64,000 nt of DNA, from the NCBI GenBank assembly GCA_903868125.1, contig CAIPUE010000032.1:103873-167872 (forward strand), read 5' to 3'. The stretch comes from an uncultured bacterium (GTDB lineage: Bacteria; Cyanobacteriota; Vampirovibrionia; Gastranaerophilales; Gastranaerophilaceae). Position numbers and translations under genes: made by a program. The notes beneath the pieces were generated by a model. That model searched no databases. It worked only from the letters and a program-made list of their open reading frames with translations, and had not been told where the DNA came from. Shown in pieces: positions 35,191-43,948 of the stretch. How positions within the stretch are numbered: the stretch's first letter is position 1; each line of letters starts with the position of its first letter.

Positions 35191-35309
35191 AAGACTTCAA
35201 ATGTCCAGAATAAACCCCATCCATTTTTTCTCACGTTGGCTGATTTTTCCGCCTCTTAACAATGTTTGAAAAAATCCTGAAAACTTAACGTAATCAGGAT
35301 TTTAAAAAA

Positions 35310-35395
35310 GGAGGAGGTGGGATTCGAACCCACGGTACGTTTGACCGTACGACGGTTTTCAAGACCGCTCCGATAAACCGCTCTGGCACTCCTCC
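35310..35395 (-). tRNA. tRNA-Ser (anticodon TGA)
   Basis: On the minus strand the sequence starts GGAGGAGTGCCAGAGCGG, has the anticodon loop CTTGAAA (anticodon TGA), a long variable arm (GTACGG...CCGTAC) and T loop TTCGAATC. The 7-bp acceptor stem closes GGAGGAG with CTCCTCC. CCA is not encoded; the next base would give a U discriminator. The long variable arm confirms the class II Ser type. Confidence 0.95.
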
Positions 35396-35415
35396 AGAAA
35401 TTTTACCCGTGCCAT

Positions 35416-35443
35416 ATTATATTTTTATCATAATCGTTCTCAA
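35416..35443 (-). promoter_or_regulatory. promoter of tRNA-Ser
   Basis: On the minus strand TTGAGA (35443-35438), 16 bp and TATAAT (35421-35416) precede the tRNA by about 20 nt. Confidence 0.65.
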
Positions 35444-35565
35444 ATGTAAAGAGGGCGATTAAGTAAAACTTAAAAAAAGGAGAAGCAAAAGTACGCTATA
35501 AACGTAAAACTATCCGCCTATTCACCTAAAAGTAAAAACACGGCTAATCCCTAAATCTCACGAAC

Positions 35566-35877
35566 CTATCCCTTGATGGAACTGGAAATCATTTGGTCAC
35601 ATTCTTTTAAACCTGTCTCTACCAGTTTTAATTTTGTTTCATATTCGTCTAACTGCATATCAAGTTTCTTTTCCAAGAGGTTTAGTCTTTCTTTCCTCTG
35701 TTCAAGCTGTTTTACCATCGGATTTTCAGGATCCATATCTGTTCCAACATTCAAAAGCTCATTCACAGAATCAGACAATCCGAATTTAGCCTGTTTTATC
35801 AGGATCATTTTGTACTCTAGCTCATTCTTGTAAGCTATTAAGTATTGCTTGGTTACTGTTGCAGCTATTAAACCCAT
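35566..35877 (-). CDS. short member of the MGxAASQA helical-ended family
   Basis: This 103-residue all-helical protein begins MGLIAATVTKQYLIAYKNELEYK and ends with a heptad-rich segment RKERLNLLEKKLDMQLDEYE and MISSSIKG. Both ends resemble those of the large proteins at 1399-2820 and 37323-38294, with the variable middle almost absent. A coiled-coil hairpin is likely. It begins 9 nt after the upstream 90-residue gene. Function unknown. Confidence 0.75.
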   Translation of the reverse strand: MGLIAATVTKQYLIAYKNELEYKMILIKQAKFGLSDSVNELLNVGTDMDPENPMVKQLEQRKERLNLLEKKLDMQLDEYETKLKLVETGLKECDQMISSSIKG

Positions 35878-35886
35878 ATTTTTTCC

Positions 35887-36159
35887 CTACCTGACTTCGT
35901 TTATGTTTTTGCCCTTTAAAAATGAATGTTGGTTGTTTTCTGCTATCAACGCCTCCATTTTTTGGAGCTGGTGCCTGTGGTAATTTAGTCTATATCGTGA
36001 CATTCTGAGTTTTTTGTTCATTGTCAAGAAATCTTTAGTCATTTCCACAAAATCTTTTAAGAACGATTTTAGCGGATTTTGTCGGCGAATGAAACCTCTT
36101 GCAAAACCCAAAAAATTCTTGAACCTACGGAAATTTGTCTCTAAAGTCTGTTGTAACAA
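35887..36159 (-). CDS. basic helical small protein in the same operon
   Basis: This 90-residue protein is rich in Arg, Lys and Phe (FRRFKNFLGFARGFIRRQNP) and predicted helical. It starts at a TTG with AAGGAG 7 nt upstream. I do not recognise it. Its place between members of the helical-ended family suggests an accessory or chaperone-like role, which is a guess. Confidence 0.6.
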   Translation of the reverse strand: MLQQTLETNFRRFKNFLGFARGFIRRQNPLKSFLKDFVEMTKDFLTMNKKLRMSRYRLNYHRHQLQKMEALIAENNQHSFLKGKNINEVR

Positions 36160-36257
36160 TTATACACTCCTTGCTACTTTATAGACCGCTATTAATATAA
36201 AAACATGCGAACTCCTTTTATTGCTTAAATAAGAGTTGAACGCTTAACATGTCTTAA

Positions 36258-36476
36258 TTATTTACAGTCTATTTTATCACCTGTAATACTTTGAAAGAAA
36301 AGAACCTTCTTTCCCTTTGAGTTATTAATCGGCATATTTGATGAAAACTTTAAATCATTGGCATTTTTTGACCATAAACTGCAATAAAAATTTACAATTT
36401 TATGGCAAATTTTTATTAAAAAATTGTTCTTAAAAAGATTATTAAATAAAATTCTTACATAAGTACGTATAAGCAT
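36258..36476 (-). CDS. possible small basic protein
   Basis: A 72-residue frame begins MLIRTYVRILFNNLF, with an AGGG about 6 nt upstream, 23 nt after the end of the Gly/Ala-rich gene. Composition is plausible but Asn/Lys/Phe-heavy as expected of AT-rich noncoding DNA. Weak call. Confidence 0.3.
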   Translation of the reverse strand: MLIRTYVRILFNNLFKNNFLIKICHKIVNFYCSLWSKNANDLKFSSNMPINNSKGKKVLFFQSITGDKIDCK

Positions 36477-36499
36477 TGTCATCCCTAAATCAAATAAGA

Positions 36500-37297
36500 T
36501 TATAAATTTTGAATAGCTTTACTATCTGAGTCAATTTGTTCCTTTAACATCTTCTTAACAACATCGCCTTGTGTATCAAGCATTTTACAGACAGTTTCAA
36601 TATTTCTAACCTTATTGGAAAGAACTGTATTAGCGTTAGCAGTAACTCTCCCTGCCGCATTTTGCATTGATGCCAAAACGGCAGAACCGCTACCTGACAT
36701 TATATTCCCTACAATAATCGCACCAAGTCCATATTCTCCCATATAAGGAGCAGCGGATTCTAAAATACCTCCCCATCCTGAAATCAAACCTGCCGATGAC
36801 ATAAGAAGATTTTGTCCAAACCCACCAAGTGCACCAAATCCACCCGCAGTACCTGCAGCATAAGCTGCTGTATTTGCGACGTCAGCAATCCCCCCGATAC
36901 TTGAGGCAAAACCTGTTTCACTTCCATAACCCGAAAGAATTGACGCAGCCTCTCCTGTTGCATAGCCGCTTAATGGAGCCGCAAATCCTGAATAACTTTC
37001 CATTCCGTAAGCAGAGGAGCCGGTAGCTCCCGGAGTAAAATAAGATGTCCCAGGAAGGTTATAAGTACTGTTTCCACTTAAAGAAGTTGCAAATGAAGCT
37101 GGAGAAAATAAACTTGCAAGATTATATAAAAATCCGCTTGTACCTTCAAACCCACTGCCTGATGCGCCACCTGATGCACTCGAAACGGTTAAGTCCCGCA
37201 GTTGGTCGTAAGTTTCAAATAATTGAGCCTTAGAATTGGCACTATCTGCACTGAATTTATTTGCTATAACCAAATAACTATCATATCTGTAAGACAT
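36500..37297 (-). CDS. Gly/Ala/Ser-rich protein of the helical-ended operon
   Basis: This 265-residue protein has a helical N-terminus (MSYRYDSYLVIANKF...SKAQLFETYDQL), a long middle very rich in Gly, Ala, Ser and Tyr (residues about 38-200), and a helical C-terminus (LSNKVRNIETVCKMLDTQGD). The ends-plus-variable-middle plan is like its neighbours, although the terminal sequences differ. No signal peptide. GAGG precedes the ATG; the gene is 26 nt after the previous one. Function unknown. Confidence 0.75.
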   Translation of the reverse strand: MSYRYDSYLVIANKFSADSANSKAQLFETYDQLRDLTVSSASGGASGSGFEGTSGFLYNLASLFSPASFATSLSGNSTYNLPGTSYFTPGATGSSAYGMESYSGFAAPLSGYATGEAASILSGYGSETGFASSIGGIADVANTAAYAAGTAGGFGALGGFGQNLLMSSAGLISGWGGILESAAPYMGEYGLGAIIVGNIMSGSGSAVLASMQNAAGRVTANANTVLSNKVRNIETVCKMLDTQGDVVKKMLKEQIDSDSKAIQNL

Positions 37298-37322
37298 TTC
37301 TACCTCATTGTAACTAATCTAC

Positions 37323-38294
37323 CTATTGGAACGTTTTAAATGTTTCTTCAATGTTTTTATCAATAACCTTCTTCACTGATTCCATCTCTGTTTGTAATGC
37401 TTGTTGTTCCGTATCAAGCTGCTTTAGTTTAAGCTCAAGAACTTTGTCTTCTTGCTGTATTACTTCAGTTTTAGCGTTAAGATTTTGAATTTGTTGTTCA
37501 TAATTAGCTTGTTGAAATTCATACTCGTTTATTGCATTTGCATAAGCAGTTTCGTCCACAGCGCTGGTCGCACTAAGATTAAAAGTACTTGAAGAATTTT
37601 GTAGTCCTAAGGTTGAATACCGACCACTGGCTTCTTGTGTAAGATAGGCTTTTTCTGTAGTCGAAACCAGTCTATCAATATTTCCGGCATAGCCAAGGGT
37701 AACTGATTGAGTTGGATCAGCTATCTTAGCCGCTAAATCAGCTTGGGATAAATAATAAGTTACGCCGTTCGTTGATTTATATTGATGAATATCAAGAGTT
37801 GGGGAAATACCTCCTATGTAATTATTATAAGCTGTTGCAAGAGTTGAAGTAGGTACATCTGTTGCAACTTGTAGAATGGCAGCCATATCAGTAGGGCTTG
37901 CCGTGTCTGTTGCCGATAATTTTGTAGTTCCAAGCCAGTAAGTAGTCCCCGTGAGGCTTGCTGCAAGATCGGATCTGGCATTCGTAAGTCCTTTATAAAC
38001 ACTCTCTGTATAATTGTACGTAACGTTTGAATTATATAGAGGATCGCCTGTAAGCGACTGGATATTCGTAATAGTACAATTATTGGCACCATTGTTAAAT
38101 TTATAGGAAGTCGTTGTGTAATTAGCAGTATTCGGAGCCGTAGGAACGGTCAGAGCCATTAGCTGCGTAAACAACCCCGCACTTTGGTTTGCCAATGCAG
38201 TACGTTGCTGGTTTATCTGTTGTCCGGCGTATTCAACGTTAGTTTTTCTTGCCGTTATTTCCAGATATCTTGCCTGTGATGCTGCCATACCCAT
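37323..38294 (-). CDS. large protein of the MGxAASQA helical-ended family
   Basis: This 323-residue protein begins MGMAASQARYLEITARKTNVE and ends LELKLKQLDTEQQALQTEME then IDKNIEETFKTF. Both ends align without gaps to the protein at 1399-2820 while the Thr/Asn/Tyr-rich middle does not. No signal peptide or membrane segment is seen. It is first in an operon of four or five genes down to 35566. AGGAG lies upstream of the ATG. It might be a surface filament or secretion substrate, by architecture only. Confidence 0.82.
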   Translation of the reverse strand: MGMAASQARYLEITARKTNVEYAGQQINQQRTALANQSAGLFTQLMALTVPTAPNTANYTTTSYKFNNGANNCTITNIQSLTGDPLYNSNVTYNYTESVYKGLTNARSDLAASLTGTTYWLGTTKLSATDTASPTDMAAILQVATDVPTSTLATAYNNYIGGISPTLDIHQYKSTNGVTYYLSQADLAAKIADPTQSVTLGYAGNIDRLVSTTEKAYLTQEASGRYSTLGLQNSSSTFNLSATSAVDETAYANAINEYEFQQANYEQQIQNLNAKTEVIQQEDKVLELKLKQLDTEQQALQTEMESVKKVIDKNIEETFKTFQ

Positions 38295-38493
38295 AAATTT
38301 ATTCTCCTATTATTTCCTACACTTGCTTAACTACTATTTAATGTTTTTTTATTAAATGTCAACTATTTAAAATTCATTGCATCTAAGCACAATCTACTAT
38401 TAAATTATACGGCATTAATCCCTTATAAATTAATAGTCGCCCTTGAAAATCATCCATATAGACTAGGCGAAATTTTAAAAATAATTTAGCTAA

Positions 38494-38523
38494 TTGACAA
38501 CGACTTATTTTTTTTGCTATCCT
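38494..38523 (+). promoter_or_regulatory. promoter of the acyl-CoA ligase gene
   Basis: TTGACA (38494-38499), an 18-bp spacer and TATCCT (38518-38523), about 27 nt before the ATG. Confidence 0.65.
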
Positions 38524-38550
38524 ATACGTATTATTAATAAAGGAGTCTTA

Positions 38551-40263
38551 ATGAAAAGTCGCAAAAACAATATTCTTTTATTATTAGAAGATAAGACGGA
38601 TTTTTTTCAAAATCGTATTGCACTTGGAATTAAAACAGCCTTAGGGTGGAAAGAATTCACATATAAAGGCATTGGACTTTTGTCAAGAAAGCTTGCGACT
38701 TATCTTATTAATGATTTACAGCTAAAAAAAGGTGAAAAACTTGCCATACTTTCGGAATCAAAACCGGAGTACGGGGCATGCGTTTTTGCCTCTGTAATGT
38801 CAGGCTTGGTAACTGTTCCCCTAGATGTTAAACTCACCAAATACGAATTGAAATCTATTTTATCAGATTGTCTTCCATCCGTTATTTTAGTCTCGCAAGA
38901 TTATATAGAAAAAGCCCTTGAACTTCAAAAAGAAGTCAGTTCTATTAATCATGTTATAGTCATAGATGAACCCACCTATAATTTATCTTTACCATGCTTG
39001 TACACCTTACCAAATAATTATGAAAGTAAATGGCGCCATAGAAGTTCAAAATCAACAGCTTTCATCATTTACACCTCAGGAACAACCGGAGCGCCCAAAG
39101 GAGTTGAAATTTCCTTTAGAAATATGCTTTCTCAACTTGAAGATATTGAGCTGATTATACCAAAATTCTTTGATGTTAAGTCAGGGGTGTCGGTCTTATC
39201 AATTTTGCCTATGAATCATTTGTTTGAACTCACCGTTGGTTTTTCAGCATTTTTGTATTGGGGGTTTTCCGTATATTATACTCAAAGCCTTAAACCAAAA
39301 GATATTCTAGGCATTATGAAAGAAAAAGAAATTAAGTTTATGATTGTTGTGCCGGCATTTTTAAAACTTTTAAAAGCAGGAATTGAAACAGAGATTAATC
39401 ACGGTCCCAAATCCATGAAACTTCTATTTAATTTTATGTACCAAGTCGCAAAAAGAATTCCTTCCTACCGAATAAGAAAAATGATGTTCAAAAAAATTCA
39501 CGATAAATTCGGCGGTAAATTTTTAGGTTGTATCGCAGGCGGAGCTCCACTTGATTTATCCGTAGCTGATTTTTTTGAGACAATAGGTATTAAAATTTTT
39601 CAAGGTTACGGACTTTCCGAAACAAGCCCTGTCGTATCGGTTAATGTGGACAAAAGAGGAGATTTGGCATCCGTAGGAAAACCATTGAACAGCTTTAAAG
39701 CAAAAATTGACCCTCAATCAGGAGAAATCATGCTCAAAGGTCCGGCGGTTATGAAAGGCTATTACAACCGACCTGACCTGACAGCAGAAGTTTTAGAAAA
39801 AGATGGCTGGCTACATACAGGTGATATCGGAAGAATTGGTAGAGACGGGCATATTTATATTACCGGTAGAATAAAAAATATGATAGTTTTAAGCGGAGGA
39901 AAAAAAGTTTTTCCCGAAGAAGTTGAGGCGGTATTGGAAAAAAGTCCATATTTCAGCGAAGTTTGTGTTCTCGGCGCATCTCGCGCAGGCGGTTCTAAAG
40001 ATGGAACAGAAGATATTGTTGCAGTTGTTGTTCCTAAAGACGATTTGATTAAAAAAGTTGGCAAAGAACAAGAGCTTAATAGAATTGTCAGGGACGAAGT
40101 CAAATCTCTCTCTAATCAATTGGCAGCTTACAAAAGACCGATAAATATTGTTGTTCTAAAAGACCCGCTGCCAAAAACAACTACAAGAAAAGTCAAACGA
40201 AAAGAAGTAAAAGAACTTATTCACAGGGATTATGCAGTGAATCAGCTAAAATTAAAGATTTAG
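38551..40263 (+). CDS. long-chain acyl-CoA/acyl-ACP ligase (AMP-binding)
   Basis: This 570-residue AMP-forming enzyme has the P-loop-like motif FIIYTSGTTGAPKGVE, the A5-type GYGLSETSPV, the hinge DGWLHTGDIGRIGRDGHIYITGR and the catalytic Lys near the C-terminus (PKTTTRKVKRKEV). It activates fatty acids as acyl-AMP and transfers them to CoA or ACP at the membrane. The ATG at 38551, with AAAGGAG, is preferred over the frame start 19 codons earlier. Confidence 0.9.
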   Translation: MKSRKNNILLLLEDKTDFFQNRIALGIKTALGWKEFTYKGIGLLSRKLATYLINDLQLKKGEKLAILSESKPEYGACVFASVMSGLVTVPLDVKLTKYELKSILSDCLPSVILVSQDYIEKALELQKEVSSINHVIVIDEPTYNLSLPCLYTLPNNYESKWRHRSSKSTAFIIYTSGTTGAPKGVEISFRNMLSQLEDIELIIPKFFDVKSGVSVLSILPMNHLFELTVGFSAFLYWGFSVYYTQSLKPKDILGIMKEKEIKFMIVVPAFLKLLKAGIETEINHGPKSMKLLFNFMYQVAKRIPSYRIRKMMFKKIHDKFGGKFLGCIAGGAPLDLSVADFFETIGIKIFQGYGLSETSPVVSVNVDKRGDLASVGKPLNSFKAKIDPQSGEIMLKGPAVMKGYYNRPDLTAEVLEKDGWLHTGDIGRIGRDGHIYITGRIKNMIVLSGGKKVFPEEVEAVLEKSPYFSEVCVLGASRAGGSKDGTEDIVAVVVPKDDLIKKVGKEQELNRIVRDEVKSLSNQLAAYKRPINIVVLKDPLPKTTTRKVKRKEVKELIHRDYAVNQLKLKI

Positions 40264-40264
40264 C

Positions 40265-40307
40265 CTCTAATACAATTAATTTTGTGATAAAATTAATTGT
40301 ATTAGAG
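40265..40307. promoter_or_regulatory. perfect AT-rich palindrome overlapping the purA promoter
   Basis: Arms CTCTAATACAATTAATTTT and its exact complement (19 bp) flank a GTGAT loop. An extended -10, TGATAAAAT (40285-40293), lies within the centre. It could be an operator for purA, a terminator for the upstream gene (no T-run though), or a leader hairpin. Confidence 0.55.
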
Positions 40308-40331
40308 AGAATGTCAAGAAGGGGATATATA

Positions 40332-41615
40332 ATGCAAAATACGGTTGTAGTCGGTGCACAATGGGGTGATGAGGGAAAAGCAAAAATTACGGATTTATTG
40401 GCGACAAAGGCCGATTTAATTATCAGGTATCAAGGCGGTTGCAATGCAGGACATACTGTTGTTGTAGAGGATAAAACCTATAAATTTCACCTTATCCCGT
40501 CAGGAATTTTATACGAAGGAAAAACCTGCTTTATCGGAGCGGGAACAGTCATTCATCCTGAAACTTTTGAGCGCGAAATTCAAGATTTGGTTAAACAGGG
40601 AATTAGCACAAAAGCTTTAAAAGTAAGCCCTCTTGCTTCAATAACAATGCCTTATCATATCGAAGTAGATGGCTACTCCGAAAATACGGCAAAAAAAGGT
40701 AAAATAGGCACAACAAAAAAAGGTATCGGTCCGACTTATACCGACAAAATAGCACGCTATGGCTTAAAGATTGAAGATTTGTATTCAAAAGAAGCTTTGA
40801 GTGAAAAACTGGACATAATTTTACCGCTAAAAAACAAGCAGTTAAAAGAGGTTTTCGGGCTTAAAACCTACTCAAAGGAAGAAATAACCGATTTATGCGA
40901 ACAATACGCCGATATTTTCAGACCTTACGTGGCTTTTGACTGGCAAGATATTTTAAATGAAGCTAAAAAGTCAGGTAAAACGGTACTTTTCGAGGGAGCG
41001 CAAGGAATTATGCTTGATATCGATTACGGAACTTACCCTTTTGTTACAAGTTCAAACCCAATCGCAGGCGGTGCATGCATCGGAAGTGGATTTGGTCCGA
41101 CGATGATTAAAGAAGTCATTGGGGTTTCAAAAGCCTACATTACAAGAGTCGGCGAAGGACCTTTCGTAACTGAATTGACAGATGAAATCGGCGAGGAAAT
41201 AAGAAATGTTGGACACGAGTTTGGAACTACAACCGGACGTCCAAGACGTTGCGGCTGGTTTGACGCAGTTGTTGCAAGGTACGGGGTGTTGGTTAGCGGT
41301 TTGACGTCAATGGCGATTACAAAAATAGATGTTTTTGATAATTTTGAGGAAATAAAAGTTTGCACCGCTTACAAAAATTCAAAAACAGGCGAAATTTACA
41401 AAAATTATCCGACAAACGTTTTTATTCACAAGGACTTGGTGCCTGTTTATGAAAATCATAAAGGCTGGATGTCTGATATTACAAATTGTAAAAACTGGGG
41501 TGAATTACCACAAAATGCACAGAAATATTTAAAACGGCTCGAAGAACTTTTTGAAATACCTATTTCAATCGTCAGTGTCGGGCCAAAACGTGAACAAACG
41601 ATTATTTTGAAATAA
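40332..41615 (+). CDS. purA: adenylosuccinate synthetase
   Basis: This 427-residue protein joins IMP and aspartate using GTP, the first step to AMP. It starts VVVGAQWGDEGKAKITDLLA (phosphate-binding loop GDEGK) and has GCNAGHTVVVE and GTTTGRPRRCGWFD. AAGGGG lies before the ATG at 40332. The frame is open 16 codons further upstream, over the palindrome. It is 3 nt from hemW. Confidence 0.97.
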   Translation: MQNTVVVGAQWGDEGKAKITDLLATKADLIIRYQGGCNAGHTVVVEDKTYKFHLIPSGILYEGKTCFIGAGTVIHPETFEREIQDLVKQGISTKALKVSPLASITMPYHIEVDGYSENTAKKGKIGTTKKGIGPTYTDKIARYGLKIEDLYSKEALSEKLDIILPLKNKQLKEVFGLKTYSKEEITDLCEQYADIFRPYVAFDWQDILNEAKKSGKTVLFEGAQGIMLDIDYGTYPFVTSSNPIAGGACIGSGFGPTMIKEVIGVSKAYITRVGEGPFVTELTDEIGEEIRNVGHEFGTTTGRPRRCGWFDAVVARYGVLVSGLTSMAITKIDVFDNFEEIKVCTAYKNSKTGEIYKNYPTNVFIHKDLVPVYENHKGWMSDITNCKNWGELPQNAQKYLKRLEELFEIPISIVSVGPKREQTIILK

Positions 41616-41618
41616 ATT

Positions 41619-42704
41619 ATGGCAAAAAACGCTTATATCCACATACCGTTTTGCAAGAGCAAATGCAATTATTGCTCGTTTGTGTCGTTCGATAAATTAT
41701 CTTTTAAAATACAGTATCTCAGGGCTTTAATTTCTCAAATACAAACCGAATATAAATATGAAAGTCTCAACACGCTTTACTTTGGTGGGGGAACACCGTC
41801 TTTGCTTACGGTTGAGGAATTCCAATTGTTAACCGATTTATTTAAGTTTGAAGATAATGCAGAAATTACGGTTGAAGTTAACCCTGATAGCATTGATTTA
41901 AAATATTTACAGGGATTAAGAAATCTTGGGATAAATAGACTTAGCATCGGTGTTCAAACGTTTGACGACAAGATTTTGAAATTAATCGGTCGTAGGCACA
42001 ATTCAGCGCAAACGCAGTTTGCGCTGAATTGTGCCCAAAAATCAGGGTTTAAAAATATCAGCTTGGACTTAATTTACGGACTTCCAAATCAAAGCTTGGC
42101 GGATTTTGAAAAAGATTTAAGTTTAGCCATTGATTCAGGGATTCAACATGTTTCGCTTTATGGGTTGAAGATTGAAGACGGGTGTTATTTTTGTGAGAAT
42201 ATGCCGAAAGGAATTGCAAATTCTGATGTTCAGGCGGATATGTATTTAAAAGCGGTTGAAGTGCTTAAAACTGCTGACTTTGAGCATTACGAAATAAGTA
42301 ATTTTTCACTGCCGGATTTCAACTCAAAACACAATTTGAATTACTGGGAGAATAATACTTACTACGGCTTTGGTTGTGCTGCAAGCGGATATAGTTCAAA
42401 CGTCAGATACACAAACGAGAATGATTTGAGAAAATACATGCAAAACCCACTCAGCAAAATTGCTGAACAAAAATTGACACATCAGGAAATTTTAGAGGAG
42501 GCGATTTTTCTGGGGTTAAGGAAAATGAATGGGATTGATATTGAAAAAATCAACAATAATTTTGAGATAGATTTTAACAAAAAGTATGCAAATATTTTGG
42601 ACAAATATTCACAATATTTTATTAAAACCTCTAAAGGTTACGCACTTACAATTGAGGGGATTTTAATAAGCAACGAGATTTTAGCTAACTTTATTGAATT
42701 ATAA
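41619..42704 (+). CDS. hemW: HemW-like radical SAM protein
   Basis: This 361-residue protein has the radical-SAM motif HIPFCKSKCNYCSF (CxxxCxxC) and the HemW blocks TLYFGGGTPSLL and ISLDLIYGLPNQSL. HemW is a heme chaperone related to oxygen-independent coproporphyrinogen III oxidase. It starts 3 nt after purA with no strong ribosome site, so translation is probably coupled. A perfect 41-bp palindrome lies in its frame around residues 126-139. Confidence 0.88.
   Translation: MAKNAYIHIPFCKSKCNYCSFVSFDKLSFKIQYLRALISQIQTEYKYESLNTLYFGGGTPSLLTVEEFQLLTDLFKFEDNAEITVEVNPDSIDLKYLQGLRNLGINRLSIGVQTFDDKILKLIGRRHNSAQTQFALNCAQKSGFKNISLDLIYGLPNQSLADFEKDLSLAIDSGIQHVSLYGLKIEDGCYFCENMPKGIANSDVQADMYLKAVEVLKTADFEHYEISNFSLPDFNSKHNLNYWENNTYYGFGCAASGYSSNVRYTNENDLRKYMQNPLSKIAEQKLTHQEILEEAIFLGLRKMNGIDIEKINNNFEIDFNKKYANILDKYSQYFIKTSKGYALTIEGILISNEILANFIEL
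41995..42035. repeat. perfect 19-bp-arm palindrome inside hemW
   Basis: GGCACAATTCAGCGCAAAC (41995-42013), loop GCA, then the exact complement (42017-42035). It codes RHNSAQTQFALNCAQ. No other copy was noticed in this window. Confidence 0.9.
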
Positions 42705-42747
42705 TAATTACCATCCAAGGACCTATTTAATTAGTCTGGTTTGTTGA

Positions 42748-42776
42748 TTGTCAGGGATTTAATTTTTGTGTATAAT
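42748..42776 (+). promoter_or_regulatory. promoter of proB
   Basis: TTGTCA (42748-42753), a 17-bp spacer and TATAAT (42771-42776). The proB ATG at 42784 is only 7 nt after the -10, so transcription should start at or within a base or two of the start codon. Confidence 0.8.
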
Positions 42777-42783
42777 TCAATTT

Positions 42784-43929
42784 ATGGAAAGAAAAACAAT
42801 TACTCAAGCCAATAGAATTATTATAAAATTCGGCACAAATATTTTGACAAATGAGGAGGGCGAGGTTTCGCTTCCTCGGGTTTATTCTTTTATTGAGGAT
42901 GTTTCTAATCTGAAAAAAAACGGAAAAGAAGTTATTTTAGTGACCTCTGGGGCAGTGGGTCTAGGCAAGAAAAAATTAGGTATTGAATCAACCGACGCAA
43001 CAGCGATGAAACAGGCTTGTGCCGCAATCGGACAAAGCAAGTTGATGTCGATTTATGAAAGTGCTTTTGAACAGTACGATTTGATTGTCGCACAAATTCT
43101 ATTAACGGAAGACGATTTTTCTCAACGTAAAAAATATTTAAGCCTTAGAACTACTCTGAACAAACTTTTGGAGCTTAATGTTATTCCAATAATCAATCAA
43201 AATGACACTGTTTCAACAATAGAACTTGATGAATTATATTGCGACATGCAGGTTTGCTTTTCGGATAATGATAAGCTTTCAGCACTTGTTGCAAGCGAAT
43301 TGGATGCAGATTTATTGGTTATTTTATCAGATATTGACGGGTTGTTTGATTCAAACCCCAAAACTAATTCAAACGCCAAAATAATTCCTGTTGTGGAACA
43401 AGTTACACAAGAAATTTTGGATTACGGTGAAAGTGCTTCCGCAGGCGGTAGAGGCGGAATGAAAACAAAGCTCGAGGCTGCAAGACTTGTCACTCGCTCT
43501 GGCGGAACTGTTTTGGTTGCAAATGGCAAAACGCCGTCAGTTATAAACCAAATTTTTTCAGGTAAAGAAATCGGAACAATCTTTTTGCCGAATGATGAAA
43601 TGCTTTCGGGTAAAAAGCGTTGGATTGGTTACGCGACTAATATTTTGGGTAAATTGGTTGTGAATTACGGTGCTAAAAAAGCTATTTTGGAAAAAGACTC
43701 AAGCTTGCTTCCTATAGGCGTTGTTGGGGTTATAAATGAATTTAAAAAAGGCGAAGTCGTATCAATTGTGGATGAAAATGAAAAAGAAATCGCTCGAGGT
43801 ATTGTAAATTATAAATCTCAGGACTGCAAAAAAATTGCAGGAGCACATTCCGATGATATCGGAAAACTTCTCGGGTACAAAAATTATGATGCGATAATAA
43901 CTAGAGATAATATAACTATTTTAGAGTAA
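42784..43929 (+). CDS. proB: glutamate 5-kinase
   Basis: This 381-residue protein phosphorylates glutamate in the first step of proline synthesis. It has IIIKFGTNIL, the VTSGAVGLGKKKLG segment, PIINQNDTV, FSDNDKLSALVA and the GRGGMKTKLEAAR motif, plus a C-terminal PUA domain (residues about 280-370). The ATG at 42784 follows a strong promoter by 7 nt and has no ribosome site, so it is likely leaderless. proA lies 4.6 kb away on the other strand. Confidence 0.96.
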   Translation: MERKTITQANRIIIKFGTNILTNEEGEVSLPRVYSFIEDVSNLKKNGKEVILVTSGAVGLGKKKLGIESTDATAMKQACAAIGQSKLMSIYESAFEQYDLIVAQILLTEDDFSQRKKYLSLRTTLNKLLELNVIPIINQNDTVSTIELDELYCDMQVCFSDNDKLSALVASELDADLLVILSDIDGLFDSNPKTNSNAKIIPVVEQVTQEILDYGESASAGGRGGMKTKLEAARLVTRSGGTVLVANGKTPSVINQIFSGKEIGTIFLPNDEMLSGKKRWIGYATNILGKLVVNYGAKKAILEKDSSLLPIGVVGVINEFKKGEVVSIVDENEKEIARGIVNYKSQDCKKIAGAHSDDIGKLLGYKNYDAIITRDNITILE

Positions 43930-43948
43930 AATAGGTTATCACCATATT

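Noticed and set aside
36829..37026. 65-codon plus-strand frame
   Set aside because: Antisense to the Gly/Ala-rich gene; Gln/Leu/His-heavy composition is expected from that repeat-like coding sequence.
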